Shown here: positions 15,227 through 25,080 of the stretch, one piece after another
Layout: each line of letters opens with the position of its first letter
Position numbering within the stretch: the first letter of the stretch is position 1
DNA from: an uncultured Alphaproteobacteria bacterium
GTDB taxonomy: Bacteria; Pseudomonadota; Alphaproteobacteria; Rhodobacterales; Rhodobacteraceae
NCBI GenBank assembly: GCA_902580265.1
Contig: CACHJY010000014.1
Coordinates: 1-32,606, forward strand
Reading direction: 5' to 3'
Length of the DNA stretch: 32,606 bases
Notes under the pieces: generated by a model
The model's input: the letters and a program-made list of their open reading frames with translations, nothing else
Told to the model about the DNA's origin: nothing
The model's database searches: none
Program-made: the position numbers and the translations under genes

Positions 15227-15316
15227 GTATTTCCTTTAAATACCTATAAAAGTTAATTGTTTATATACAACATTATCTATTTTAAGATGTCTTTGGAATA
15301 ATTAAATTTTAATAAT

Positions 15317-16414
15317 ATGATAACAACGATATATATTTCCGTAAGGTACCTTCAAAGTTTGGGGATATCTTTGCTCACAGTACTTTTTTTTATTCTTTTA
15401 ATCGATGGATCTGATCAGCTAAATTTTTTTTCTTCTAATGGCCTTGATGCAAATAAAGCAATATTAAATATTTTTCTTAGGATACCAATGCTAACATTGG
15501 AAGCAATGGCTCTAATTATTATGCTGAGTTCAATACTTACCTTTTCCTGGCTATCGAATTCAAATGAAATTCCTATTCTAAAGGCTTCTGGAAAGTCAGC
15601 CTTCAGAATCTTGTTGCCGCCCGTAGTAATTACTATTTTAATTGGATTGCTAGTAACCTTTATTGGTGGCCCTTTAGTTTCAGCCTCAATGCGTGCTTCA
15701 GACACTGTATTAGAGAGGTTTAACCTTACTAATAAAAACTCATTCTCTGTAAGTGACAATGATATATGGTTAAGGGATAAAAACGATAGTATAGATATGG
15801 TCATAAAAGCATCACAAATGAACTCAACTGCTACAGTATTTTATGATTTAATTTTCTTTGAATTTTATGAACAAGAGAAACTTAACCGGAAAATAATAGC
15901 ATCAAAGGCTATTCTAAGAGAAAACTTTTGGGAACTGACAGATGTAAAAATTTTAGATAACAATCGGAAACCTGAAATCAAATCAAACCCTATAACCATT
16001 AAACAGATTGATATTCCTACAAGTTTAACCAACGAGCAGATAACAGATAGCTTTGCAGATCCGAGGGTAATTAATATTTATTCGATAAAAGACTTTATTT
16101 TACGATTAGAGACATCAGGATACACCGCAACAAGGCACAAACTCTTCTTTCTGACAGAATTATCAAGGCCAATATTCTTTACTGCAATGTTATTGATAAC
16201 TGCGATTTTTTTATTAGGGACCGATAGTAATCTTGCTGGAAGTGTTAAAGTTTTTATGTGTCTATTTATTGGATTTTTATTGTTTTCTATTCAAAAGATT
16301 TTTGAATCGTTTGCATTGACTGAACAAGTCCCTCTGTCACTTGTGGCGTTTGGTCCATCGGTATTTGCGATTTTGATTTTTTCGGGAATACTATTACACA
16401 TAGAAGATGGATAA
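15317..16414 (+). CDS. lptG: LPS export ABC transporter permease LptG
   Basis: The 365-aa protein is a YjgP/YjgQ family permease of the Lpt machine that extracts LPS from the inner membrane. It has two N-terminal membrane segments, a large periplasmic beta-jellyroll region (about 125-270) and membrane segments near the C terminus. The first helix ending in LLIDGSDQL and the NEIPILKASGKS cytoplasmic loop fit LptG better than LptF. Proteobacteria usually carry lptF and lptG side by side, divergent from pepA; here only one fits between pepA and lptD. lptD follows after two bases. Confidence 0.85.
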   Translation: MITTIYISVRYLQSLGISLLTVLFFILLIDGSDQLNFFSSNGLDANKAILNIFLRIPMLTLEAMALIIMLSSILTFSWLSNSNEIPILKASGKSAFRILLPPVVITILIGLLVTFIGGPLVSASMRASDTVLERFNLTNKNSFSVSDNDIWLRDKNDSIDMVIKASQMNSTATVFYDLIFFEFYEQEKLNRKIIASKAILRENFWELTDVKILDNNRKPEIKSNPITIKQIDIPTSLTNEQITDSFADPRVINIYSIKDFILRLETSGYTATRHKLFFLTELSRPIFFTAMLLITAIFLLGTDSNLAGSVKVFMCLFIGFLLFSIQKIFESFALTEQVPLSLVAFGPSVFAILIFSGILLHIEDG

Positions 16415-16416
16415 AA

Positions 16417-18516
16417 ATGAGTTTTTGGAATATAAAAAAATTTGTGTTCATCATCATTATATTTTTAAAATTTGGAGAATTAAAGGCTCAAGATTTTTCT
16501 ATTAAAGCAGATACATTATCTTTTAATAGAGCCAGCAATAGTTTATCTGCTAAAGGAAATGTAAAAATTTTCTTTGCAGATGTAACTATCCAGACTGAAC
16601 AGCTAACCTTTAACAGAAACTCCGAAAGAATAGCGTTTACTTCAAACATTTTCATAAAAACTGATCAGGGAGCAAGGATTTTAGGTAGTTTTGCTGAAAT
16701 TGACAGGAAAACACGTATGACACTCGCAAGAAATGTAAAAGCACTAATTGAAGAAAAATTCCAAATTGCGTCGGAAGAGATGAAGATCGAAGGGGACAGC
16801 ACTATTTTTAAAAAGGCCATCGGTACCCCTTGTGAAATATGTACATCAAACCCACAGCCTTCTTGGGTCTTAAAGTCGGAGAGACTAGTACACGACAATA
16901 AGACTAAGAAGCTTCACTTTTATAACACTTGGCTAGAAGTTTTTGGAGTTCCCATACTGTATACACCATATCTACAAACACCAGAACCTGGAGTAACTCG
17001 AGCTTCTGGTCTCTTAGCTCCAAGCTTTCTAAGCTCTGATTTACTTGGAACTGGAGTGAGGCAACCTATGTATTTTACATTAGGGAACAGCTCAGATCTC
17101 ACCTTTTCTCTGGTAAAAACATCTAAAATAAATCTTTTAATTGAGAGTCAATATAGAAAATTGTTTAACCTCGGTAACATAGTATTAGACTCTGCGTTCT
17201 TACCTTCCAATACAAATAATTCAATTAAAGGTTTTTTGAAAATAAAAGGAACAAGCAAATTAGACCAATCGACCTTTTTGAACATCAATACAACATTAAT
17301 TAGCGATACTTCTTTTTTAGGCAAATATGGATACGATGATAGAGACAGATTTTTAAATCTAATTGGTTTTCAGAAGTTTACAAATAAGAGCTCCTTGCAG
17401 GCATCAATTTTGTATCATACCTCTCTCCGAGATAGTAATGCCGTTGAACCTTTAGTATTACCCGATTTACGATACAGAAAGTATAAGAAATTTAAAAAAT
17501 CGGGCCTTTTACTACGTGAAAAATACTCTTTGGTCGGGCTATCACGTCGAGAAGGAAGTGGCTACAGTAGATTGTCAGCTGACATAGAGCTTAGTAGGAG
17601 TTGGCAGACAGAAAATGGACTAATGGTGCGTGGTCTAGGAAATATTCTTACTGCAGCCTATGTTGAAAATAAAATTACCACAAAAAGTAACTTATTAAAG
17701 GTTTATCCGTTGGGCGCATTGGAATTCAAATACCCCTTTTTTAGAAGTAAAAGCAATAAATCTGAAGTTTTAATACCCATGGCTCAGCTAGTATATTCAA
17801 CTGATTTTTCATCTGAAAACGATCCAAGTGATGAAGACAGCTCAACAACAGAGTTTGATAGCACAACTCTTTTTAAATTGAGAAAAATACCGGGCCTTGA
17901 TAGGCAAGAGAAAGGTCTTAGACTAAACGCTGGCTTACAATATTTTTATGAGTACAGAAATAATTATAAATATAGTTTAAGTATCGGTCAGGTTTACAGA
18001 AATAAAAACTCAGAAGATTTTTTACTATCTTCAGGCCTTAACGGTTATGAGTCCGATATTTTATTATCAGGCAACATAAGCTTCCAGAAAAATTTAAAGG
18101 TAGCTAGTAAACAAGTTTACAGTAAGAATTTTTCATTAAAAAGGTCCGATACATCGCTTAAGCTTATAAAACCTCGTTATCAATTCAATACTAGTTTAAC
18201 AAACTTACTATCAGACCCATCAGAAGGAACAAGCACAGACTTGAAAGAATTAAGATTTAATCTAAATTCTAACTTAACAAAAAATTGGTCTGGCAAAGTT
18301 GGTTTGAGAAGAAACATGGTTAATAACGAGGATATTAACGCTTCTTTGGGGCTCAACTTTAGGAATGAATGCATTGATATAGATTTATCTTTATCGAGGA
18401 GAAATACAACAACCAATCTTTTACCTAAAGACTCTAGGATTGACTTAGTTGTAAATTTCGGAAACATTGGATCGAAGTATTACAATACCAAGATGTCTAA
18501 GTGTGTTATAAAATGA
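16417..18516 (+). CDS. lptD: LPS-assembly protein LptD
   Basis: LptD is the outer-membrane beta-barrel that inserts LPS with LptE. The 699-aa product has an N-terminal signal peptide (about residues 1-24, cleavage near KAQ), an OstA/LptA-like periplasmic domain at about 25-130 (FSIKADTLSFNR, LSAKGNVKIFF), and a C-terminal LptD barrel with the conserved EVFGVPILYTPYLQTPEPG stretch followed by LLAPSF. Cysteines occur as a CEIC pair near residue 140 and in NEC and KC close to the C terminus, so interdomain disulfides like those of E. coli are possible. It is co-transcribed with lptG and overlaps surA by four bases. Confidence 0.93.
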   Translation: MSFWNIKKFVFIIIIFLKFGELKAQDFSIKADTLSFNRASNSLSAKGNVKIFFADVTIQTEQLTFNRNSERIAFTSNIFIKTDQGARILGSFAEIDRKTRMTLARNVKALIEEKFQIASEEMKIEGDSTIFKKAIGTPCEICTSNPQPSWVLKSERLVHDNKTKKLHFYNTWLEVFGVPILYTPYLQTPEPGVTRASGLLAPSFLSSDLLGTGVRQPMYFTLGNSSDLTFSLVKTSKINLLIESQYRKLFNLGNIVLDSAFLPSNTNNSIKGFLKIKGTSKLDQSTFLNINTTLISDTSFLGKYGYDDRDRFLNLIGFQKFTNKSSLQASILYHTSLRDSNAVEPLVLPDLRYRKYKKFKKSGLLLREKYSLVGLSRREGSGYSRLSADIELSRSWQTENGLMVRGLGNILTAAYVENKITTKSNLLKVYPLGALEFKYPFFRSKSNKSEVLIPMAQLVYSTDFSSENDPSDEDSSTTEFDSTTLFKLRKIPGLDRQEKGLRLNAGLQYFYEYRNNYKYSLSIGQVYRNKNSEDFLLSSGLNGYESDILLSGNISFQKNLKVASKQVYSKNFSLKRSDTSLKLIKPRYQFNTSLTNLLSDPSEGTSTDLKELRFNLNSNLTKNWSGKVGLRRNMVNNEDINASLGLNFRNECIDIDLSLSRRNTTTNLLPKDSRIDLVVNFGNIGSKYYNTKMSKCVIK

Positions 18517-19664
18517 AGATATTTACAAAGCGTATAAAAAGAAAAGCTTATACCACTATAATCTTCTTACTTTTAGTGCCTTTCTCTGCTTTCTCGAAAT
18601 CTAATTTTGAGGCTGCATATCAAGTAGACGATCAGATCATAAGTAATTATGACATAGATCAGTCTAGAAAGTTACGCAATTTGTTGACCAATTCAAATCT
18701 TAGCAGGTCCGAAATAGAAAAAATTGTTATAAATGACAAAATAAAGGAAATTTATGCTAACAGGATTAAAATAATGGCTTCGGATGCCGAGCTGAAAGCA
18801 CAAATTAATAATTTTCTTAAATCTAACAAAATTAACAATAGGGAGTTAAAATCTCTATTGAGCTCAAAAGGAATTGATATAGAAACATTTTTTGATTTCG
18901 TAAAAATGAATATTAGATGGCAAAAAGTTCTAGACAATAGATTTGGGTACAAAATTAACAATCTTGCAATACAAGATGTTATGCCATTAGTCCCAACCCC
19001 TGAGAGAATTGAGAAGGAGTATGACTTCTCTGAAATATTTATTTCATATAAGCAATGGGATCCTCAAAAGGCAAAGCTTATTGCGAACAGGTTAGCAATA
19101 GAATTGGAAGCTGGTGCTGATTTTGAAAAAGCAGTTGAAAAGTTTTCTGCAGCGGAGTCAAAAATAAACAAAGGTAAAGTTGGTCCAATAAAAATAAGCA
19201 GAATACCAAAAAAATTCAGAGACATATTGGATGGATTAAAAAAAAATAAAATTTCAAAGCCATTTGAAATTAATGGAGGAATCGTTTTACTAAAACTTAA
19301 TCGAACCCGATCATATAAAACTATCCAAACGCCAAAATTATCTGTGACCTTTTCCATCTCAAATAATTCTTCAAACAGAGGTACTGCATGTTCAGAAGAA
19401 AAAAAAATCAGGGGGCCAATCTTATTATCTAAGGTAGAAAAAAATATAAGAGACATACTTTCGAAACTAATGCCAGGAGAAAGCTATAAGTTTTCAGATA
19501 ATAGTGGATTAATGCGGTTGGTAACTCTCTGCGAGAGTTTCATAAATGATAAGTATAATAGAGGATTGAGTTTTGAAAATATTAAGAAAAATGAAGAAGG
19601 TCAACGATTAAGCAATACATTGATTCTTGAGTTAAGAAGAAATACTACCGTGGTTAAAAAGTGA
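18513..19664 (+). CDS. surA: Periplasmic chaperone / peptidyl-prolyl isomerase SurA
   Basis: SurA escorts outer-membrane proteins such as LptD through the periplasm. The 383-aa product has a signal peptide ending near FSAFSKS, the SurA N domain (AAYQVDDQIISNYDIDQSRK), and one recognisable parvulin domain at about 170-270 (FSEIFISYK, GADFEKAVEKFS, GKVGPI, ISKPFEINGGIVLLKL). The C-terminal part is diverged. I start it at the ATG that overlaps the lptD stop as ATGA; an in-frame GTG at 18501 adds four residues. The position directly after lptD matches the known functional link. Confidence 0.9.
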   Translation: MKIFTKRIKRKAYTTIIFLLLVPFSAFSKSNFEAAYQVDDQIISNYDIDQSRKLRNLLTNSNLSRSEIEKIVINDKIKEIYANRIKIMASDAELKAQINNFLKSNKINNRELKSLLSSKGIDIETFFDFVKMNIRWQKVLDNRFGYKINNLAIQDVMPLVPTPERIEKEYDFSEIFISYKQWDPQKAKLIANRLAIELEAGADFEKAVEKFSAAESKINKGKVGPIKISRIPKKFRDILDGLKKNKISKPFEINGGIVLLKLNRTRSYKTIQTPKLSVTFSISNNSSNRGTACSEEKKIRGPILLSKVEKNIRDILSKLMPGESYKFSDNSGLMRLVTLCESFINDKYNRGLSFENIKKNEEGQRLSNTLILELRRNTTVVKK

Positions 19665-20674
19665 TAAAAAATACCATAATCTTGACCATGGGAGACCCCG
19701 CTGGAGTTGGACCAGAAGTGCTAATGAAGAGCTTTAAAAAGGCTAAAGAAACACACAATTTAGTTGCTATAAGTGATTTTACAAAAATTAGCTATTTAGC
19801 CGAAAAGTGTAATGTGCCACTTAGAAAAATTAATCATATTAATGAAGCAGAAAGCTTCAACAATCACCTAAATATCCTTCATCTAGATTACGATGCAGAT
19901 TTCTCTCCAGGTCAACTTGATCATAAAAATGCTAACTCAGTAATTGAGTCAATACGTATTGCTACAGAACTATGTTTAAAAAAGAAAGTTGGTGCGATGG
20001 TTACCGGACCAATAAATAAATCAATTCTAAGAAGTTATGCAAATTTTAAGTTTTCTGGTCATACAGATTATCTTGAGCATCTTTGTGGATGCAGAAAAAA
20101 TACTGCGATAATGATGATGCTCAATCGCTATCTAAAAATAATTCCCTTAACGATCCATGAGCCTTTGAAACAGGTGCCATCAAAAATAAAAAAAGTTATT
20201 ATTGAAAAAAAAATCTCCCTTACAATATCAGAGCTAAAAAAATATTTTCACGTAATGCCAAATATAGCAGTTTTAGGGTTTAATCCACACGCTGGTGAAG
20301 AAGGTCAGCTGGGTGACGAGGAAACATCTGACATATTACCTGCAATATTGCAACTCAAGAAGAATAAAAAATGCGTTGTGGATGGGCCTTTCCCTGCAGA
20401 TGGATTTTTTGGAGCTAAATATTATAAAAATTACGATGCAACTATTGCGATGTATCATGACCAAGCACTCATTCCTCTAAAATTATTGTCATTTTTTGAA
20501 ACTATAAATGTTACACTAGGTCTTCCAATTATAAGGACAAGCCCGGGCCACGGTACGGCTCTAAACATTGCAAAGGATTTTAAAGCAGATTGTAATTCTT
20601 TCCACAAAGCAATTTTGTTTGCAGGGCAAATGATGTCTAATCAGCTTAAATCAAAACCTAATTTTATAACATAA
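19661..20674 (+). CDS. pdxA: 4-hydroxythreonine-4-phosphate dehydrogenase
   Basis: PdxA oxidises 4-phosphohydroxy-L-threonine in the deoxyxylulose-5-phosphate-dependent pathway to pyridoxal phosphate. The 337-aa product shows MGDPAGVGPEV at 10-20 and the three metal-binding histidines His166, His210 (NPHAGE) and His266 (YHDQALIPLK), plus TSPGHGTA near the end. The GTG start overlaps the surA stop as GTGA, pointing to translational coupling. The following rsmA start overlaps its stop as TAATG. surA-pdxA-rsmA is a conserved proteobacterial order. Confidence 0.95.
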   Translation: MIKNTIILTMGDPAGVGPEVLMKSFKKAKETHNLVAISDFTKISYLAEKCNVPLRKINHINEAESFNNHLNILHLDYDADFSPGQLDHKNANSVIESIRIATELCLKKKVGAMVTGPINKSILRSYANFKFSGHTDYLEHLCGCRKNTAIMMMLNRYLKIIPLTIHEPLKQVPSKIKKVIIEKKISLTISELKKYFHVMPNIAVLGFNPHAGEEGQLGDEETSDILPAILQLKKNKKCVVDGPFPADGFFGAKYYKNYDATIAMYHDQALIPLKLLSFFETINVTLGLPIIRTSPGHGTALNIAKDFKADCNSFHKAILFAGQMMSNQLKSKPNFIT

Positions 20675-21468
20675 TGCATGAATTAGCTCCAAAAAAAAAA
20701 TTTGGTCAAAATTTTTTGACTGATCAAACAGTAATAGAGAGAATAATCTCAACTGCTGGGCAACTAGAAGACAAAAGTATTTTAGAAATTGGGGGAGGTT
20801 CAGGTAATTTAACCAAACACCTTTTAAATGCTAAGCCTAAAAAGCTCTTGGTAATTGAAATTGATAAAGACTATATTAAGGTTCTAAGAAAAATCTTGGA
20901 TAGCAAAAATGTTCAAACAATTTTGATTTCTAAAGATATTTTACAAACTGACATTTATAGCTACTTCTCAGAGCCACCAGTAATATTTGGTAATCTACCC
21001 TATAATATTTCCACTAAAATTCTTGCAAAGTTGTTAGAGCCTCGAAAGGATAAAAAAAATTGGGAAAAACTCTTGCTGATGTTTCAACTAGAGGTTGCAA
21101 AGAGAATAGTTGCAACACCAAATACAAATGAGTACGGGCGGCTATCTCTATTTTCACAGTTCCATTCTCACCCTTCTTTAGAGTTTCATATTCCGAAAAA
21201 TTCTTTTTTTCCGGTGCCAAAGGTCGAAAGTGCTCTTGTAAAGTTTCAAAAGAATGTAAAAAACTATGACGAAGTCAACACGGTCTTATTTCAAGAGATT
21301 ATTAAAAAAAGCTTCCAAGGCCGAAGAAAAATGATAAAGAACACGCTCAAAAAAAGCTATAGCAACATCTCTAGTATTCTCGAGAAGTGTAACATACCTG
21401 ACACCAGTAGGCCAGAAAATATAACGCTACAACAGTTTTTTGAACTTACCAAAGCAATAGACAAATAA
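20674..21468 (+). CDS. rsmA: 16S rRNA adenine(1518/1519)-N6-dimethyltransferase
   Basis: RsmA (KsgA) dimethylates two adjacent adenines in helix 45 of 16S rRNA late in small-subunit assembly. The 264-aa protein has KKFGQNFLTD at the N terminus, the SAM-binding LEIGGGSGNLT at 37-47, the catalytic NLPYNIST at 107-114, and the conserved FFPVPKVESALV. The length is normal. It is the last gene of the lptG-lptD-surA-pdxA-rsmA run and converges on the DUF4167 gene with only 14 bp between. Confidence 0.95.
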   Translation: MHELAPKKKFGQNFLTDQTVIERIISTAGQLEDKSILEIGGGSGNLTKHLLNAKPKKLLVIEIDKDYIKVLRKILDSKNVQTILISKDILQTDIYSYFSEPPVIFGNLPYNISTKILAKLLEPRKDKKNWEKLLLMFQLEVAKRIVATPNTNEYGRLSLFSQFHSHPSLEFHIPKNSFFPVPKVESALVKFQKNVKNYDEVNTVLFQEIIKKSFQGRRKMIKNTLKKSYSNISSILEKCNIPDTSRPENITLQQFFELTKAIDK

Positions 21469-21482
21469 GATTTACGTATTTG

Positions 21483-21899
21483 TTATGCTCTATCTATATT
21501 TTGTTCCAATGAAATTTTTTCTTTTTGTTCATTTACAGAAGAGAGATCAGATAAATCTTTATTATCATTATTGTTGGTACCTGCTTTTTCTTTAGTAGAA
21601 CTACCTACTTCTACTAGACTTTCTTGTGCTGAGGATTTCTCAGCGATTTCCTTCTGTGCTTCTAAAAGAAGTCTCGAATAATGTTCGGAATGTTGTTGAA
21701 AGTTTTCCGCCGATACTCTGTCGCCTGAAAGCTGCGAGTCATGCGCAAGCGATTGGTATTTATCGATGATTTGTTGAGGAGTACCTCTCACCTTTCCTTC
21801 AGGACCCGCACTGTCATAGACCCGGTTTATAACATTACCAGGGTTAGGCCTCCGATTATTATTTCTATTCTTATTGCGTGATTTTCCTGACGGTCTCAT
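21483..21899 (-). CDS. DUF4167 domain protein
   Basis: The 138-aa protein opens with a very basic, asparagine-rich stretch (GKSRNKNRNNNRRPNPGNVI) and then the DUF4167 core (INRVYDSAGPEGKVRGTPQQ, YQSLAHDSQLSGDRV, AENFQQHSEHYSRLL). The C-terminal third is acidic, low-complexity and probably disordered. This domain is known mainly from alphaproteobacteria, usually beside prmC and prfA as here. Its function is not established; the basic N terminus suggests nucleic-acid or ribosome contact, which is inference. It could be co-transcribed with the genes upstream, but a 127-bp gap separates it from prmC. Confidence 0.88.
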   Translation of the reverse strand: MRPSGKSRNKNRNNNRRPNPGNVINRVYDSAGPEGKVRGTPQQIIDKYQSLAHDSQLSGDRVSAENFQQHSEHYSRLLLEAQKEIAEKSSAQESLVEVGSSTKEKAGTNNNDNKDLSDLSSVNEQKEKISLEQNIDRA

Positions 21900-22026
21900 T
21901 TTATAACTATATTTTCTAATGATGTATTATGGAAGAACTCAAAAGTTCAATCTCGTAGGTTAAATATAAACCATTTATAAATTAAAACAACAGTGTACAC
22001 ATCCATTATAATTATTTTTATTGATA

Positions 22027-22872
22027 TTAGCTTAATGTGTCTTTTTTAACACACACTAGCCTATTTATATGATTTATATCTCTATGAAAAATAAATTTAT
22101 TAAAATTAAGTCTTAACAATAATTGTTTCAATAAAACATCTTGTCCTTTACCAAATTCAATTACAAACAACCCATTTCTTTTCAAATATCTACTTACCTT
22201 CCCTAACATCAGTCTTATAATATCTAACCCAGATATACCTCCATAAAGAGATTCATGTGGCTCATAGAGTATAATTTCTTTTTGTAAATGAGAAAAATCA
22301 GCCTTTGCAATGTATGGAAGATTAGTGACAATCAAATCAAATTTCCCACAAATATTTGTGAAAAAATCTGAATGTATTAATTTACATTTGGCTTTTAGTT
22401 TTAATGCGTTTTTCTTGGAAACACTCAAAGCTTTTGACGAAAAATCTGAAAGAAAAAGACTTATGTTTGGGTTTTCTTGGTACAATGATAATCCTATGCA
22501 GCCACTCCCACATCCTAAGTCGAGTACTCTCATTCCATCAAAAAGCTGATTTTTAGTGATATCTAATATCAATTCACTTTCAGGTCTAGGATCCAATACA
22601 GTCTTATCGACGTAGAAGTCATTCTTCCAAAAAGACTTTGAGCAGACTATGTGCGATGTTGGCTCACCTTCTGCTCTACGACGTACCATTTCCAAGAAGA
22701 GTGCGACATACTCTTTCGAACCTTCATGAGTTTGATATTTATAACTTTGATTTAACGGAATTCTAAATGCTTTTGAAAACAAAAATTTTATTGATGATTC
22801 ATAATCCTCACACCCAGATTCTTTTAGTAGCTTTTTTTGGTTAAGAAAAAGACTTTGTTTATTGTTCATCAT
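22027..22872 (-). CDS. prmC: Release factor glutamine methyltransferase (NLPY variant)
   Basis: PrmC methylates the glutamine of the GGQ motif in release factors. The 281-aa protein has an N-terminal helical domain, the SAM-binding [14 protein letters not shown], and the family's RPESE motif (DPRPESELI). The catalytic motif, normally NPPY, reads NLPY (VTNLPYIAK), clearly encoded as AAT-CTT-CCA-TAC. Its position overlapping the end of prfA, its natural partner, supports the assignment. I chose the first ATG, which overlaps prfA by 14 bases; a TTG at 22881 and another ATG at 22869 are alternatives. Confidence 0.9.
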   Translation of the reverse strand: MMNNKQSLFLNQKKLLKESGCEDYESSIKFLFSKAFRIPLNQSYKYQTHEGSKEYVALFLEMVRRRAEGEPTSHIVCSKSFWKNDFYVDKTVLDPRPESELILDITKNQLFDGMRVLDLGCGSGCIGLSLYQENPNISLFLSDFSSKALSVSKKNALKLKAKCKLIHSDFFTNICGKFDLIVTNLPYIAKADFSHLQKEIILYEPHESLYGGISGLDIIRLMLGKVSRYLKRNGLFVIEFGKGQDVLLKQLLLRLNFNKFIFHRDINHINRLVCVKKDTLS

Positions 22873-23923
22873 CTGTTTCAAAAGCAGTCATTGCTTCTAG
22901 TCTCTCAGCAGAAATTAAGCCATTTATAATCTCGTCTAGATCTCCATTAAGTACTTCCTCTAATTTGTATAATGTAAGATTTATTCTATGATCTGTCACT
23001 CGCCCTTGTGGAAAATTATAGGTTCTTATCCTCTCAGATCTATCTCCGGAACCAATTTGAGATTTTCTTTGAGAGGCAATCTCATTTGACTGATTTTTTA
23101 TATTTAAATCGTACAACCTTGTTCTGAGAACTTCCATCGCTTTCGCTCTGTTTTGATGCTGAGACTTTTCAGAACTCGTAACAACTATGCCTGTAGGTAG
23201 GTGTGTAATTCGAACTGCTGAGTCAGTTGTATTGACGTGTTGCCCTCCAGCCCCGGATGAGCGCATAGTATCGATGCGTATTTCATTTGCTGATATCTCT
23301 ATATCTATTTCTTTGGCCTCTGGTAACACCGCAACTGTAGCAGCTGACGTATGAATTCTTCCACTACTTTCAGTAGTAGGAACTCTTTGGACCCTATGAA
23401 CTCCACTCTCAAATTTCAACTTTGAGAAGATCTTTTCGCCCCTTAAATGGAAAATAATCTCTTTTAAACCACCTAAATCAGTAGTTGCTTCCTCAATAAT
23501 ATCTATCTTATAATTGTTTTTATCTGCAAAACGCTGGTACATTTTATACAAATCCAATGCAAACAAAGAAGCTTCATCTCCCCCAGTTCCAGCTCTGATC
23601 TCAATAATAACCGATCTTTCATCATTAATATCTTTAGGTATCAGCAATAGTTTTAGGTCCTGTTCTATAACATCTTTTTTCGATTTCAACGTCACAAGCT
23701 CACTTTCTGCCAAACCAGCCAACTCTTTATCTTTCAAAAGAAGTGACGTATCATGGATTTCTTTAACTATTGAAAAAAATTGAGAAATTATTTCTCTTAT
23801 TTCTTTAAGTTCTGAATATTCCTTAGAGTATTCTTCTAACTTATTTCTATCTAAATGACCTTGCATTTCTTTTTCTAGAAATCCAAATCGCTCGATGATT
23901 TTCTTAAGTTTTTCTTCAAACAT
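22859..23923 (-). CDS. prfA: Peptide chain release factor 1
   Basis: RF1 reads UAA and UAG and triggers peptide release. The 354-aa product from this start has the [10 protein letters not shown] terminus expected of RF1. It also has [16 protein letters not shown] AGTGGDEAS, the stop-codon recognition tripeptide as PTT at 182-184 ([14 protein letters not shown]), and GGQ at 226-228 ([10 protein letters not shown]), the PrmC target. An in-frame extension to 23968 would run into ispG and adds no family residues. It starts 10 bp after the ispG stop and overlaps prmC at the other end, so the three are likely one transcript. Confidence 0.95.
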   Translation of the reverse strand: MFEEKLKKIIERFGFLEKEMQGHLDRNKLEEYSKEYSELKEIREIISQFFSIVKEIHDTSLLLKDKELAGLAESELVTLKSKKDVIEQDLKLLLIPKDINDERSVIIEIRAGTGGDEASLFALDLYKMYQRFADKNNYKIDIIEEATTDLGGLKEIIFHLRGEKIFSKLKFESGVHRVQRVPTTESSGRIHTSAATVAVLPEAKEIDIEISANEIRIDTMRSSGAGGQHVNTTDSAVRITHLPTGIVVTSSEKSQHQNRAKAMEVLRTRLYDLNIKNQSNEIASQRKSQIGSGDRSERIRTYNFPQGRVTDHRINLTLYKLEEVLNGDLDEIINGLISAERLEAMTAFETDDEQ

Positions 23924-23933
23924 AAAAAAATTA

Positions 23934-25040
23934 CTAATTTTCTGAAAGTTCTTTTGCTCGTTTTTCAACTAGATCAACGATGTGATCGATCATTTTATTA
24001 TTATCTAATTTATGATCTGTTTTACCCATCCTGTAAATCATTCCACTTCCTGCACCACCTCCAGTAAAACCTATATCTGTCATTAACGCTTCTCCCGGAC
24101 CATTAACGACGCAACCTATTATAGAGAGAGAAATGGGAGTTTTTATGTGCTCGAGCTTCTTCTCAAGGATCCCAACAGTTTTTATCACATCAAAACCTTG
24201 TCTTGCACACGAGGGACAAGAAACAATCTGCACACCCCGATGCCTTAGGTTCAAAGCTTTCAAGATTTCATAGCCTGCCTTAACTTCTTCAACTGGATCA
24301 GCAGATAACGAAACCCTGACAGTATCCCCTAATCCTGCCCATAATAAGTTTCCAAGCCCTATTGCCGATTTGACTGTTCCAGAAAAAAGTGACCCAGCTT
24401 CTGTTATTCCAATATGAAAAGGGGCATCAGTGATGCTCACGAGGTCTGAATAAGCTGCAACCGCTAAAAACACGTCAGATGCTTTAACAGAAATTTTAAA
24501 TTCAAAAAAATCGTTATCTTCTAAGATACCTATATTTCTTTTTGCACTTTCTAATAAAGCTTCTGGACAGGGTTCCCGATACTTTTCTAAGAGATCTTTT
24601 TCAATACTTCCTGCATTAATCCCTATTCTTATTGAACAACCAAAATCTTTAGCAGCTTTAATCACCTCTCTTATTTTTTCGTTATTACCTATATTTCCAG
24701 GATTAATCCGCAGGCAAGCCGCTCCAGACTCAGCAGCTTCAATAGCTCGTTTATAATGAAAGTGTATATCAGCAACAATTGGAACCGGACTCATTCTACA
24801 TATTTCTTTAAGCGCCCTAGTACTGTCTGGGTCTGGACAGGATACTCGTACAATCTCTGCTCCAGCTTCTGCACAACTATTTACTTGCTTAATAGTTTCG
24901 TTGCTATCGGCAGTTATTGTGTTTGTCATCGTCTGAACAGATATAGGGTTATCACCACCAATTTTTACTTTACCAACACTTATCTCTCGTGATTTTCTTT
25001 TCGAAATTTGACGCCATGGTCTGATACTGTCGAGTGACAC
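23934..25040 (-). CDS. ispG: 4-hydroxy-3-methylbut-2-en-1-yl diphosphate synthase (flavodoxin)
   Basis: IspG (GcpE) is the iron-sulfur enzyme that makes HMBPP in the methylerythritol phosphate pathway. The 368-aa protein has [20 protein letters not shown] sequence at the N terminus ([17 protein letters not shown]), [17 protein letters not shown], and the cluster ligands in [12 protein letters not shown] and [11 protein letters not shown]. Together with pdxA it indicates use of deoxyxylulose phosphate for both isoprenoids and vitamin B6. It follows the RodZ-like gene by 40 bp and precedes prfA. Confidence 0.95.
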   Translation of the reverse strand: MSLDSIRPWRQISKRKSREISVGKVKIGGDNPISVQTMTNTITADSNETIKQVNSCAEAGAEIVRVSCPDPDSTRALKEICRMSPVPIVADIHFHYKRAIEAAESGAACLRINPGNIGNNEKIREVIKAAKDFGCSIRIGINAGSIEKDLLEKYREPCPEALLESAKRNIGILEDNDFFEFKISVKASDVFLAVAAYSDLVSITDAPFHIGITEAGSLFSGTVKSAIGLGNLLWAGLGDTVRVSLSADPVEEVKAGYEILKALNLRHRGVQIVSCPSCARQGFDVIKTVGILEKKLEHIKTPISLSIIGCVVNGPGEALMTDIGFTGGGAGSGMIYRMGKTDHKLDNNKMIDHIVDLVEKRAKELSEN

Positions 25041-25080
25041 GCTTAACCTCTTATATGTAACAAACTTAAATAAAAAAACA

